64,000 nucleotides of DNA from Nioella sp965215655 (GCF_965215655.1 NZ_OZ244111.1:3472001-3536000), one strand, 5' to 3'. Counted from the stretch's first letter, positions 44,023-52,256 are shown. Made by a program: numbers and translations. Notes: generated by a model from the sequence alone, not told the origin.

Positions 44023-45087
44023 TCAGCGACTTTCCGGCATCCATCCCGTGTAACAAGGGGAACCGCTCGAAAGCGGCAGCTTTATCGGCCCGCCCTCTCT
44101 TGCTGAGCGATAGATGGCGGTGACCAGTTCAATTGACCTCCGCCCATCTTCGAGGGTGACTTCCATGCCGCCCTGGCCCGCCAACGCATCTGCGACCGCG
44201 TCAAGATATCCGGCAAACCCCGCATGGCCATGCGAAACCTGTTGCACAATGGAATCGACCTCTGCCTGTGCGACGGGCGCGCGCGCGATGAACCGCCATT
44301 CGTCCTGTGCCGGGCTGTAGGGGGCTGAACCGCTTTCGGCAGTGACGCCCTCGAAACAGAAACGGAGGCGGGTGGTGTCGTTCCCGGCACCAAGCGTGAC
44401 CGAACTGGTCGCCAGCGCCCCATTCTGCATCCGAAACGCCAGAGCGGCACAGTCTTCCGTCTCGATCTCGTTCACGCGGGTATCCGTCAGCGCCGTGACC
44501 TCGGCAACCGGACCGAACACCTTGCACAGCAAGTCATGAGCATGGATCGCGTGGCCCAACAGCGCGCCACCGGATTCCCCGGCCCAAGTCCCGCGCCATG
44601 GAACGGCATAGTACGCTGCATCACGGTTCCAATGCGTCTCAAGGCTGGCCACATAAGGCTTGCCCGCCAGACCTGCCGCTTCAAGCGCCTGTAGCTGCGC
44701 CATGGCGCGGCCATAGCGATACTGGAACACCGGGAACATCGACTTGCCGCGGGCCTTCGCAACCGCCGCCAGCCGGTCGGCCTCATCCAGAGACCGGACA
44801 ATCGGCTTTTCGCAGATCACATGCTTGCCTGCCTCAAGGCACTGAACGGCAATCGGGAAATGAAGCTGCGGCGGCAGACAGATGTCGATCAGGTCAACCG
44901 ACGGATCGGCCAGGACGGCCTCCAGATCTCCGGTAACCGAAATCGCCGGATCGCCCCCGGTTGCTGCCGTTGCCCGCGCGGTGTCCAGATCGCACAGGAT
45001 GGCCACCTGAAACCGGTCTGGCAATGCGCGGTAACCCGAGAGGTGTTCGGCCCCGATGCCCGCGCCGATGATCGCGATGCGGATCAT
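44023..45087 (-). CDS. Gfo/Idh/MocA family oxidoreductase 1
   Basis: A 354-residue NAD(P)-dependent sugar oxidoreductase. The Rossmann site is IRIAIIGAGIGAEHLSGYRAL, and the catalytic block is KHVICEKPIVRSLDEADRL with the EKP lysine near residue 95. The C-terminal half (GESGGALLGHAIHAHDLLCKVFGPV) is the alpha/beta substrate domain with the histidine pair. Typical substrates are sugars, inositols or sugar acids, often oxidised at C3. It is the last of three overlapping family genes, so a route using several keto-sugar intermediates is likely. No substrate can be given. Confidence 0.88.
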   Translation of the reverse strand: MIRIAIIGAGIGAEHLSGYRALPDRFQVAILCDLDTARATAATGGDPAISVTGDLEAVLADPSVDLIDICLPPQLHFPIAVQCLEAGKHVICEKPIVRSLDEADRLAAVAKARGKSMFPVFQYRYGRAMAQLQALEAAGLAGKPYVASLETHWNRDAAYYAVPWRGTWAGESGGALLGHAIHAHDLLCKVFGPVAEVTALTDTRVNEIETEDCAALAFRMQNGALATSSVTLGAGNDTTRLRFCFEGVTAESGSAPYSPAQDEWRFIARAPVAQAEVDSIVQQVSHGHAGFAGYLDAVADALAGQGGMEVTLEDGRRSIELVTAIYRSAREGGPIKLPLSSGSPCYTGWMPESR

Positions 45088-46091
45088 CGGTTGGCTTCGG
45101 CCATGGCCTGCGCCCTGAGTGCCAGTTCACAAACCTTGAACGCATGGGTCTGCGCCATCGCCGTTTCCGTCCGGTCGCGCAGATCGGCCACGAACCGCGA
45201 AAAGAAGGGCAGGTCCGCCCCGGATGCATCAATCTTTTCGCACCGGTCTCCGTTCACGAGGATCAGGTGATCCGTCCCGTCGCTGCCGACATCCACGTAT
45301 TTGCGCAGCTCGATATAGCCCTCTGTCCCGAGAATGGTCAGTCGTCCATCGCCCCATGTGGGCAGGGCGTCGGGCGTGTACCAATCCACGCGGATATATC
45401 CATGACCCTGGTCGCTGCGCAGGGCGAGTTCAGCGAAATCCTGCAGGCCCGGATCGTTCGGGTTGGCATAGTTGGCAACGCTGGCCAGAGTGATCTCGGC
45501 ATCGGTCGACCCGGTGAAATACAGGAACTGGTCGATCTGGTGGCTGGCGATATCGGTGATGATCCCGCCGTAGGCCTCTCGGTCGAAAAACCAGTCCGGC
45601 CGCGTGTCGCGGTTCAACCGATGCGGCCCGATCCCCAAGGTCTGGATGACACGCCCGATGGCACCCTCAGCCACCAGCTCAGCCGCACGGGTGACAGCCG
45701 GAACCTCGAAGCGTTCCGAAAAATCAATGGACCAGATCCGTCCGGTTTCCGCGACGGTCGCCTTGATCGCGTCCAGTTGATCCATCGTGGTACAACCGGG
45801 CTTGTCGGTCAGCACGTCCTTGCCCGCCTGCATCGCGCGAATGGCCATTTTCGCGCGGTCACGCGGAATGCCGGACAGCAGGATCAGGTTGATCGACGGA
45901 TCGTCCAGCAGGGCCTGGACACTGTCTGCGCGGGGGACATCGGCAAAACGTTCGACAAAGCCCGCCTCGGTGCCCGGGTGACCCTCGGTCCACCACCCGG
46001 CGAACTCGGCCCCTGCGGCGATCATGTTCGCGGCCATCCCGTAGATATGGCGGTGGTCGATGCCAATGGCGGCAAAGCGTAGGGCGGTCAT
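45084..46091 (-). CDS. Gfo/Idh/MocA family oxidoreductase 2 (atypical motifs)
   Basis: A 335-residue family member that differs from its neighbours. The N-terminus is RFAAIGIDHRHIYGMAANM, without the usual GxGxxG, and the catalytic block is KDVLTDKPGCTTMDQLDAI with DKP instead of EKP. GGIITDIASHQIDQFLYFTG supplies the substrate-domain histidines. It may bind NAD differently or be a lyase-, isomerase- or hydrolase-like member. It overlaps both neighbouring genes by four bases. Confidence 0.85.
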   Translation of the reverse strand: MTALRFAAIGIDHRHIYGMAANMIAAGAEFAGWWTEGHPGTEAGFVERFADVPRADSVQALLDDPSINLILLSGIPRDRAKMAIRAMQAGKDVLTDKPGCTTMDQLDAIKATVAETGRIWSIDFSERFEVPAVTRAAELVAEGAIGRVIQTLGIGPHRLNRDTRPDWFFDREAYGGIITDIASHQIDQFLYFTGSTDAEITLASVANYANPNDPGLQDFAELALRSDQGHGYIRVDWYTPDALPTWGDGRLTILGTEGYIELRKYVDVGSDGTDHLILVNGDRCEKIDASGADLPFFSRFVADLRDRTETAMAQTHAFKVCELALRAQAMAEANR

Positions 46092-47137
46092 GTGGTCAAC
46101 TCCGTTACTCCGCCGGTTCTCGCGGATGTGGTGATTGCATCGATAAGATCATGGGCAGCGAGCGCGTCCTCGCCTGTGATGGCAGGAGGCTGGCCCGAGG
46201 TCAGGGCAGCGGCGAAATCCTCGATCACGCCCTGATGCCATTCGTGGGTAAAGGCCATGGGATCGGCCCCACCCCCTGTGCCGCCTGCCGCGCCTAACAC
46301 GACGGAGCGACCGTCTCTCCAGCGCACGTGCAATTCCCCGGATTCAAGGTGCAGGCTGGCCCGGTCGAAATGCAGCGTGATGGATTCGGCGCCGCCGGGG
46401 AAACTGGCCGTGCTGGCAACGAGCGACCCGACAGCCCCGCTTTCGAATTCCAGCCCGGCGACGACGAAATCCTCGGACTCCATCCGGTGGAATCTGGTCG
46501 TGGCGGCCATTGCTCGCACCGATGCAACCGGACCGGCCAGCCACAAAGCCAGGTCGATCGTGTGAATCGCCTGGCTGATCAAGACGCCGCCGCCATCACG
46601 GGCATAGGTGCCCCGACCGGGTTCGTCATAATAGCTTTGCTCACGCCACCACGGCACCGAAACCTCGACCAGACCGAGCGCACCCAGATCATTCGCGGCG
46701 ATCATCTGCGCGGCCTTGCGCGACGCCTCTCTCATGCGATGCTGGAACACCACGCCAAGCGACACACCCGCGTCACGGCAGATCGTCACGACCTCCCGTG
46801 CTTCGTCCGCATTCCGGCCCATGGGCTTTTCAAGCAGGATATGCTTGCCCGCCTCGGCCAGCGGGCGAATGATGTCTGCACGGGCATTGGGCGGCGTCAG
46901 GACAATTGCAAAATCGACGTCCGGATCCGCTGCAACCGTGCCAAGATCATGGAACACCCGGACGGGGTGGCCAACCCGCGATTGCGCCATTTCTGCCAGA
47001 TCCCGGGCCTTTTCCAAAGTTCGGGATTGTACCCCATAGAGAGACACGCCAGCGGCATCGGCGCAGGCTGCAACATGGGTTCGCGCCACCATTCCCGCAC
47101 CGATCAGAACCACGCGTTTCGGCGATGCACTCAGCAT
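46088..47137 (-). CDS. Gfo/Idh/MocA family oxidoreductase 3
   Basis: A 349-residue family member and first gene of the three-gene operon. RVVLIGAGMVARTHVAACADA is the NAD site, KHILLEKPMGRNADEARE the catalytic EKP block and GGGVLISQAIHTIDLALWLAG the C-terminal motif with two histidines. It is read divergently from the GntR regulator; their start codons are 115 bases apart with the operator between them. Probable sugar or uronate dehydrogenase; substrate unknown. Confidence 0.88.
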   Translation of the reverse strand: MLSASPKRVVLIGAGMVARTHVAACADAAGVSLYGVQSRTLEKARDLAEMAQSRVGHPVRVFHDLGTVAADPDVDFAIVLTPPNARADIIRPLAEAGKHILLEKPMGRNADEAREVVTICRDAGVSLGVVFQHRMREASRKAAQMIAANDLGALGLVEVSVPWWREQSYYDEPGRGTYARDGGGVLISQAIHTIDLALWLAGPVASVRAMAATTRFHRMESEDFVVAGLEFESGAVGSLVASTASFPGGAESITLHFDRASLHLESGELHVRWRDGRSVVLGAAGGTGGGADPMAFTHEWHQGVIEDFAAALTSGQPPAITGEDALAAHDLIDAITTSARTGGVTELTT

Positions 47138-47209
47138 TGAAGTGACCCTTTCGATACACAGCCCGGGCAGATAGTCATAGGTGGAACCCGGTTGTCAATG
47201 ACTTTACAT

Positions 47210-47223
47210 ACCGGTATACTGGT
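47210..47223. promoter_or_regulatory. Palindromic GntR-type operator in the divergent promoter region
   Basis: ACCGGTATACTGGT is palindromic except for one pair (ACCRGTATACYGGT). It lies 29 bases before the regulator's TTG start and 72 bases before the Gfo/Idh/MocA operon. It matches the site before uxuA in 13 of 14 bases, and the flanking CAT before it is also shared. Confidence 0.75.
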
Positions 47224-47252
47224 CCAAAGCCCGCACGAATGGAGAGCGAGTA

Positions 47253-47981
47253 TTGAAACGGAAATCGGCCGCCATAGATGCATCTTCCCTGCCTGTGGCG
47301 TCCCTGGACCTGTCACGCCCGGCGGCCGAGCAGATCGCTTCTGCCCTGAAATCTGCTGTTCTGAACATGCAGATCGCGCCGGGGGCAATGATCTCGGAAA
47401 ACGAGGTTGGCCAGTTGTTTGGGGCCAGCCGCACGCCCGTGCGAGAAGCCTTTGCGCAACTGCGCGATGACGGGCTTGTCGTCACCTGGCCAAGCCGTGG
47501 CACCTATGTTTCCAAGCTGTCCGAACATCAGATCAGGGGCGCCCAGTTCCTGCGCGAAGCCCTGGAAGTGGCGGTGGTCGACCGTTTGTGTTCCGAGGGC
47601 ATCTCGGAAAGGGCGCTTGCTGCGCTGGACGACAACCTTGCCCAACAACGCGCGGCGGTGAGGGCCGATGACAAGCTGACCTTTCAGACATTGGATGATC
47701 GGTTTCACGCCATGCTGGCCGAGGCCACGGGTTTTGAGCGCATAAGCGGGCTGCTGATCCGGGAAAAGGCGGCGCTTGACCGGCTTCGTGTGCTGGCGCT
47801 GAACGACGCCGCGCATATGTCGCGCCTGCTATCCGAACATGAAGGCATACTTGACGCGGTGCGCAATGCCTATTCCGGCCAGGCACTTGACCGTATGCGG
47901 CGCCATCTTCGCAACGTGCTGTCCACGCTTTCCGGGATGATCGAGGCCAACCGGGATTTTTTCGACCTGTCCGACGACTAG
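47253..47981 (+). CDS. GntR family regulator, FadR/UxuR subfamily (FCD domain)
   Basis: A 242-residue regulator. The winged helix is at about residues 22-85 (AEQIASALKSAVLNMQIAPG, ISENEVGQLFGASRTPVREAF, LRDDGLVVTWPSRGTYVSKL). The all-helical FCD ligand domain follows, with metal-ligand-type DDRFHAMLAEATG and a later LLSEHEGILDAV histidine. FCD regulators of this class sense organic acids such as uronates. The start codon is TTG, with GGAGAGCGAG just upstream. The palindromes at 47210 and 43870 make it the likely local repressor of both operons. Confidence 0.9.
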   Translation: MKRKSAAIDASSLPVASLDLSRPAAEQIASALKSAVLNMQIAPGAMISENEVGQLFGASRTPVREAFAQLRDDGLVVTWPSRGTYVSKLSEHQIRGAQFLREALEVAVVDRLCSEGISERALAALDDNLAQQRAAVRADDKLTFQTLDDRFHAMLAEATGFERISGLLIREKAALDRLRVLALNDAAHMSRLLSEHEGILDAVRNAYSGQALDRMRRHLRNVLSTLSGMIEANRDFFDLSDD

Positions 47982-47986
47982 CTGTC

Positions 47987-48898
47987 TCAGCCTCGCCCGT
48001 CGACAAGCTGCCGCTCCAGAAACCGCAACACAGCCGCGCGCATCGCCGGGGTTTCTTCATGCGCCGCATCCGGCTCGATGTGAAACTCCAGCCCCTGCCT
48101 GTCACCATAGGCCGCTTCCAGATCCTGCCGTCCCCGGTTGAAGGCTCCTTCCGGCGTAGACCAGTCCTTCAGCCCCACGCAGACCTGCAAGGCACGCGGC
48201 GCGGCCAGTCCGGCAATCTGTCCGCTGCGCGCAACCGGCAGCAGGCCCGGAACGGTCATGTAAGTGCCATGGCCGTCATGCTCCTCCCGATCCACCAGCG
48301 TTTCCAGATCGGCAAAGGAACACAGCGCCGAGGCCGCGCGCACCCGTTCATCCATCGCCGCCAGCCACCAGGCCAGCGTGCTACCCATGGAAAAGCCAAG
48401 CGCCCCGAGCCTGTTGCGATCCACCACCCGATGATCGGCAAGAAAGCTCAGCCCCGCCAACTGCTCCGCCAGCATCTGCCCGAACAGCGTTTCCCCCCGC
48501 CATAGTGCCGCTTTGGCACGGGCGGATTCCCCGGGCAGTTGCCGCGTCCCGAAACAGGGCATGTCCATGCACAGCGCCGCCACCCCAAGCGCCGCAAGAT
48601 CGGCGGCGTAGGGGCCTTGAAGCGACGGCCGGCCTTCGATCAATTCCGCCCGCCCCATGGTGTAGCGATTGCCATGGGCATGACAGTAGACCAGGGCCGG
48701 GACCGGTGCCTGGCCGTCTGGCGGACGCAGGAATAGGGCGGGGATCGGCACGCCCCCCGCCGTCTCGAACAGCAGGTCGTCCAGCACCCAGTCCCCGAAC
48801 TGCCTGCGGCCTTGCACTGTGACCTTGCGGAAATTCAGCCCGGGAAACCCCGCCCCAAGCAGCCCTGCCAGCCGATCACGCAGGGCCGCGCCTGTCAT
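47987..48898 (-). CDS. Alpha/beta hydrolase (dienelactone hydrolase-like)
   Basis: A 303-residue serine hydrolase. The nucleophile elbow is LGALGFSMGSTLAWW (GFSMGS), the acid lies in CVGLKDWSTP and the histidine in EPDAAHEETPAM. HAHGNRYTMGRAELIEGRPS is the oxyanion region. Substrates could be esters, lactones or acylated glycolipids. It is the last gene of the four-gene operon with the LLM monooxygenase; its ATG at 48898 overlaps the flavin reductase stop (ATGA). A delactonising or deacylating step in the same pathway is inferred, not shown. Confidence 0.85.
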   Translation of the reverse strand: MTGAALRDRLAGLLGAGFPGLNFRKVTVQGRRQFGDWVLDDLLFETAGGVPIPALFLRPPDGQAPVPALVYCHAHGNRYTMGRAELIEGRPSLQGPYAADLAALGVAALCMDMPCFGTRQLPGESARAKAALWRGETLFGQMLAEQLAGLSFLADHRVVDRNRLGALGFSMGSTLAWWLAAMDERVRAASALCSFADLETLVDREEHDGHGTYMTVPGLLPVARSGQIAGLAAPRALQVCVGLKDWSTPEGAFNRGRQDLEAAYGDRQGLEFHIEPDAAHEETPAMRAAVLRFLERQLVDGRG

Positions 48899-49407
48899 GC
48901 GCCAACCGCGAACTGGCCGAACTGCCCGCCGTAAAACAGAAGCGGCAGACCCTGACGGACCGAGGCTTTCAGCACCCGACCCACAAGGATCGCATGGTCG
49001 CCGCCATCGTATTCCGCATAGCGCTCGCACTCGAACCGGGCGAGGCAGCCCTGCAACAAGGGCACCCCGCGTTCGCTTTCACGCCAATCCACCTGATCGA
49101 ACGCATGCGCCGAGGCCGAAAAGGCCCGGCACAGATCCATCTGGTTTTCCGCCAGAACGTGGATCGCCATGTGTTCGGTTTCCCGAAAGGCCGGATAGCG
49201 CCGCGACGCGCGGGAGGCCGACCACAAAACCAATGGCGGATCGAGCGACACGGATGAGAAGCTGTTGGCCGTGATCCCCACCGGACCCGCATCCGTGGAC
49301 GTCGTGACAATGGTCACGCCGGTTCCGAACCGCGCAAGGGCGCTGCGCAACTCGCGCCCCATATCGGGGCCGGGGCTGAAATGGCTCATGCCGTCCTGCA
49401 TGGTCAT
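48895..49407 (-). CDS. smoA: Flavin reductase, candidate SmoA
   Basis: A 170-residue FMN reductase of the HpaC/flavin-reductase-like fold. ALARFGTGVTIVTTSTDAG and VGITANSFSSVSLDPPLVLWS are the FMN-binding blocks, and GDHAILVGRVLKA is the third conserved strand. Such enzymes give reduced FMN to a two-component monooxygenase. Here that partner is the LLM enzyme two genes upstream. GGGAGG precedes the ATG at 49407, which overlaps the aldo-keto reductase stop by four bases. The SmoA name is tentative and rests on gene order. Confidence 0.75.
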   Translation of the reverse strand: MTMQDGMSHFSPGPDMGRELRSALARFGTGVTIVTTSTDAGPVGITANSFSSVSLDPPLVLWSASRASRRYPAFRETEHMAIHVLAENQMDLCRAFSASAHAFDQVDWRESERGVPLLQGCLARFECERYAEYDGGDHAILVGRVLKASVRQGLPLLFYGGQFGQFAVGA

Positions 49408-50300
49408 GGCACCTCCCTCCCCCAGGCTGCGGTCAGGATCTCGAACCAGGTTTCGCGGTCCAGTTCGACCCGCGCCGCATCGGAAATCGCGCGGATGCGG
49501 TCCAGGTTGTTGGTGCCCATGACCGGCGCAAGCTTGGCCGGATGCGCCAGCAGCCACGCCACGGCCACCGCGGTTGCATCGACGCCCTGTTCGCCTGCGA
49601 TCCGATCCAGCACCGCGCGCACGGCAGCGCCCTCTTCACCGAACAGGCGCCCGCCGCCAAGGGGCGACCATGCCATCGGGCGAATGCCGCGTTCCTGCAT
49701 CCAGGCGATATCGCCGTCTATGAAGGGGGCGAAATGCAGAACGCTCGCCTCCACCTGATTGGTGCAGAGCGGTGTTGTCATGGCCGATTGCAGCAGCGTC
49801 CAGTCATTGAGTTTGAAGTTCGACACGCCCACGGCCCGGACCTTGCCAGAAGCGACCAGAGCATCCAGCGCAGCCCCGGTCTCATGATGGTCCATCAGCG
49901 GATCGGGCCGGTGGATCAACAGAAGGTCGATCCGGTCGGTGGCCATGTTGGTCAGCGACGCCTCGACCGACGCGGTGATATGGGCGGCGGAGGTGTCGTA
50001 GTACTTCACCCGCTTTTCCGAGTACTTTCCGATCGGGGCGACGATATCGCATTTGGTGACGATCTCGATCTTGTCGCGCAGCGCAGGCGCCGCCTTCAGC
50101 GCCGCCCCCATCACCTCTTCAGCGCCATAGTCGCCATAGATATCGGCCTGATCCATCGTGGTGATGCCCTGCGCAAGGCAGGCCTCGATCTTGGCCTGCA
50201 CATGGGCGGGCGAAGTATCGGCATCATCGGCCACGCGCCACATGCCATAGACAAGGCGGCTGATCTCCAGCTGGCCGGACAGGCTTAGTCGTTCGGTCAT
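49404..50300 (-). CDS. smoB: Aldo-keto reductase, candidate SmoB (6-oxo-glucose reductase)
   Basis: A 298-residue AKR barrel of the YdhF-like group. The catalytic tetrad is visible as Asp and Tyr in DQADIYGDYGAEE, Lys in VTKCDI and His in LLLIHRPDPLMD. GVSNFKLNDW and LLAHPAKLAPVMGTNNLDRIRA line the NADPH site. In the sulfo-SMO pathway SmoB reduces 6-dehydro-D-glucose, the product of SQ desulfonation, to glucose with NADPH. That role is inferred from the position between a flavin reductase and an LLM monooxygenase. It overlaps both neighbours by four bases. Confidence 0.75.
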   Translation of the reverse strand: MTERLSLSGQLEISRLVYGMWRVADDADTSPAHVQAKIEACLAQGITTMDQADIYGDYGAEEVMGAALKAAPALRDKIEIVTKCDIVAPIGKYSEKRVKYYDTSAAHITASVEASLTNMATDRIDLLLIHRPDPLMDHHETGAALDALVASGKVRAVGVSNFKLNDWTLLQSAMTTPLCTNQVEASVLHFAPFIDGDIAWMQERGIRPMAWSPLGGGRLFGEEGAAVRAVLDRIAGEQGVDATAVAVAWLLAHPAKLAPVMGTNNLDRIRAISDAARVELDRETWFEILTAAWGREVP

Positions 50301-51451
50301 TTGCGCTCTCCCGCGCCAAGTGGCGTCATCGGTGTTTCACTGGGTACGCGGCCATATTCCTGCGGCAGCGAGCATGTCGTCAGATGCGGCATGACCTTTT
50401 CGCCGAAGATCCTGCATTCCTCCAGATGCGGGTAGCCCGAGAAGATGAAGGCGCGCATGCCCATCTTCTTGTACTCCTCGATCTTGGTCAGGACCTGATC
50501 GACGGACCCGACCAAGGCCGCCCCGCAGCCCGACCGCGCCCGGCCGACGCCGGTCCACAGGTTGGGCTCCACATAGCCGAACTTGTCGGCAAGCTCCCGC
50601 GCCTTGGCCTGATGCGCCACGCCGAGCGAAATGGAATCATGCGCCCGGTCACGGATCAGTTTGCCATATTCGTCATCGAGCTTGGACACGATGTAATCGG
50701 CGTATTCCCGCGCCTCGGCCTCGGTATCCCGCACGATCATGTGAACCCGCAGGCCATAATCCAGCGTCCGGCCATAGCGTTCCGCGACCGCGTTCACGGC
50801 CTTCATCCGTTCGGCCAGTTGCTCCTGCGGTTCGGGCCACATCAGGTAGACGTCGCAATGCTGGCCGCAAAGCTCCAGCGCGTCGGGGGAATAGCCGCCG
50901 AAGTAGAGCAGCGGGCCGCCGGTCTGGTAGGGCTTCGCGGGGTCGGTGGTGAGGCCCTTGAAGCTGTAGACCTCGCCCTCGTGATTGATCTCGTCCTGCG
51001 TCCAGGCCTGTTTCAGGATTTCGACCACCTCGCGCGACCGCTGATAGCGCAGCTTGCTGTCCGCCACTTCGCCCGGGAAGTCCGAACTGATGATGTTGAC
51101 CGTCAGCCGCCCCTTCAGCATGTGGTCGAGCGTCGCGATGGTGCGCGCCAGCATGATCGGCTGCATCTCGCCACAGCGCACGGCGGCCAGCATGTTGATG
51201 CGGTCGGTAATCGGCGCGCAGCCCGCCACGAAAGATAGCGTGTCCTGACCCACCTGGTAGGAGGACGGGCAGAGGATGTTGCGAAAGCCCTGGCGCTCGG
51301 CCTCTCGCAGGATGCCGGAACAATGCTCCCAGCTCGATCGCAGGTCGCCATCGGGCACGCCCAGGAACTGGTAGTCGTCGGAACAGAGCGCCGCGAACCA
51401 CGATACCTCGGCGGCATCGAGATCGGCTGACGTGACGGGGACCACGGTCAT
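50297..51451 (-). CDS. smoC: LLM-class FMNH2-dependent monooxygenase, candidate SQ monooxygenase SmoC
   Basis: A 384-residue luciferase-like TIM barrel related to alkanesulfonate monooxygenase SsuD. LARTIATLDHMLKGRLTVNIISSDFPGE is the typical SsuD-type block. The chain also has CPSSYQVGQDTLSFVAGCAP, YSPDALELCGQHCDVYLMWPE, GRARSGCGAALVGSVDQVL and FSGYPHLEE. SsuD-type enzymes break the C-S bond of sulfonates and release sulfite. With an AKR and a flavin reductase directly downstream it resembles SmoC, which desulfonates sulfoquinovose. The start at 51451 (MTVVPV) has GGGAGG upstream; the longer frame to 51547 overlaps the divergent regulator. It is first gene of a four-gene operon joined by ATGA overlaps. 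Confidence 0.78.
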   Translation of the reverse strand: MTVVPVTSADLDAAEVSWFAALCSDDYQFLGVPDGDLRSSWEHCSGILREAERQGFRNILCPSSYQVGQDTLSFVAGCAPITDRINMLAAVRCGEMQPIMLARTIATLDHMLKGRLTVNIISSDFPGEVADSKLRYQRSREVVEILKQAWTQDEINHEGEVYSFKGLTTDPAKPYQTGGPLLYFGGYSPDALELCGQHCDVYLMWPEPQEQLAERMKAVNAVAERYGRTLDYGLRVHMIVRDTEAEAREYADYIVSKLDDEYGKLIRDRAHDSISLGVAHQAKARELADKFGYVEPNLWTGVGRARSGCGAALVGSVDQVLTKIEEYKKMGMRAFIFSGYPHLEECRIFGEKVMPHLTTCSLPQEYGRVPSETPMTPLGAGERK

Positions 51452-51509
51452 GAAAACATTCCTCCCGGATACATCATTTTCTTCTTGCGTAGCATTCGCC
51501 AATGAGTAG

Positions 51510-51526
51510 ATCAATAATGTATCAAT
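51510..51526. promoter_or_regulatory. Direct repeat in the smoC/gntR divergent region
   Basis: ATCAAT occurs twice, 5 bases apart (51510-51515 and 51521-51526), in the 94-base AT-rich region between the LLM gene and the regulator. It is a possible regulator site or part of overlapping promoters. Confidence 0.35.
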
Positions 51527-51545
51527 TCTGCTTCTGGTGCTTTCC

Positions 51546-52256
51546 ATGCCCCCCAGCCAACCCGGCGGCGCCCTGCCGATCTACCTGCAAATCAGCGAGA
51601 TGCTGATCCGCGACATCACGGCGGGACGGCTATTGGATGGCAGTCGTCTGCCGCCCGAGCGAGAGATGGCAAAGTCGCTGGACACCTCGGTCGGAACCCT
51701 CAGGAAAGCTTTATCGGAGCTGGAAAATCGGGGGCTGCTGGAGCGGCGGCAGGGGTCCGGTAATTATATAAGATCGAAGGCAACGCCCGAAGGCATCTAT
51801 GCCCTTTTCCGGCTGGAACTGGTCGGCGGCGGCGGCTTGCCTACGGCACAGGTGCTCGATGTGACGCGGATGGAAAAGCCCGCCGACCTGCCCGCTTTCG
51901 GTGCATCAATCGAGGCGCACAGGATTCGGCGGATGCGATTCCTTGGTGGCAAACCGGCGGCGGTCGAGGAAATCTGGCTCGATGCCAGCTATGCGGACCG
52001 GCTCGCGCCCGATGACCTGCTGCACTCGCTTTATATGTACTACCGCGAAACGCTCGACCTCTGGATCACCGGTTACGAAGATCAGGTCGGCGTCGCCCCC
52101 TGCCCCGATTGGGCCCCTGACGAATTCGGCCAACGCCCCGGCGCGCCCTGCGGGCTGGTGGAACGCCAGAGCCGCGCGCGCGATGGCAGCATCGCCGAGG
52201 TTTCCCGCAACTGGTTCGACAGCAACGTGGCGCGCTACGTCGCCCGCATGAGGTAA
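51546..52256 (+). CDS. GntR family regulator, HutC subfamily (UTRA domain)
   Basis: A 236-residue regulator. The winged helix is N-terminal (LPIYLQISEMLIRDITAGRL, RLPPEREMAKSLDTSVGTLR, LSELENRGLLERRQGSGNYI) and the UTRA ligand-binding domain follows (about residues 90-235). HutC-type regulators sense small sugars, amino acids or their derivatives. It is divergent from smoC and four bases upstream of the fourth Gfo/Idh/MocA gene, so it likely controls both. The ATG at 51546 is chosen; a GTG at 51537 in the same frame is equally possible, since neither has a strong ribosome site. Confidence 0.88.
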   Translation: MPPSQPGGALPIYLQISEMLIRDITAGRLLDGSRLPPEREMAKSLDTSVGTLRKALSELENRGLLERRQGSGNYIRSKATPEGIYALFRLELVGGGGLPTAQVLDVTRMEKPADLPAFGASIEAHRIRRMRFLGGKPAAVEEIWLDASYADRLAPDDLLHSLYMYYRETLDLWITGYEDQVGVAPCPDWAPDEFGQRPGAPCGLVERQSRARDGSIAEVSRNWFDSNVARYVARMR

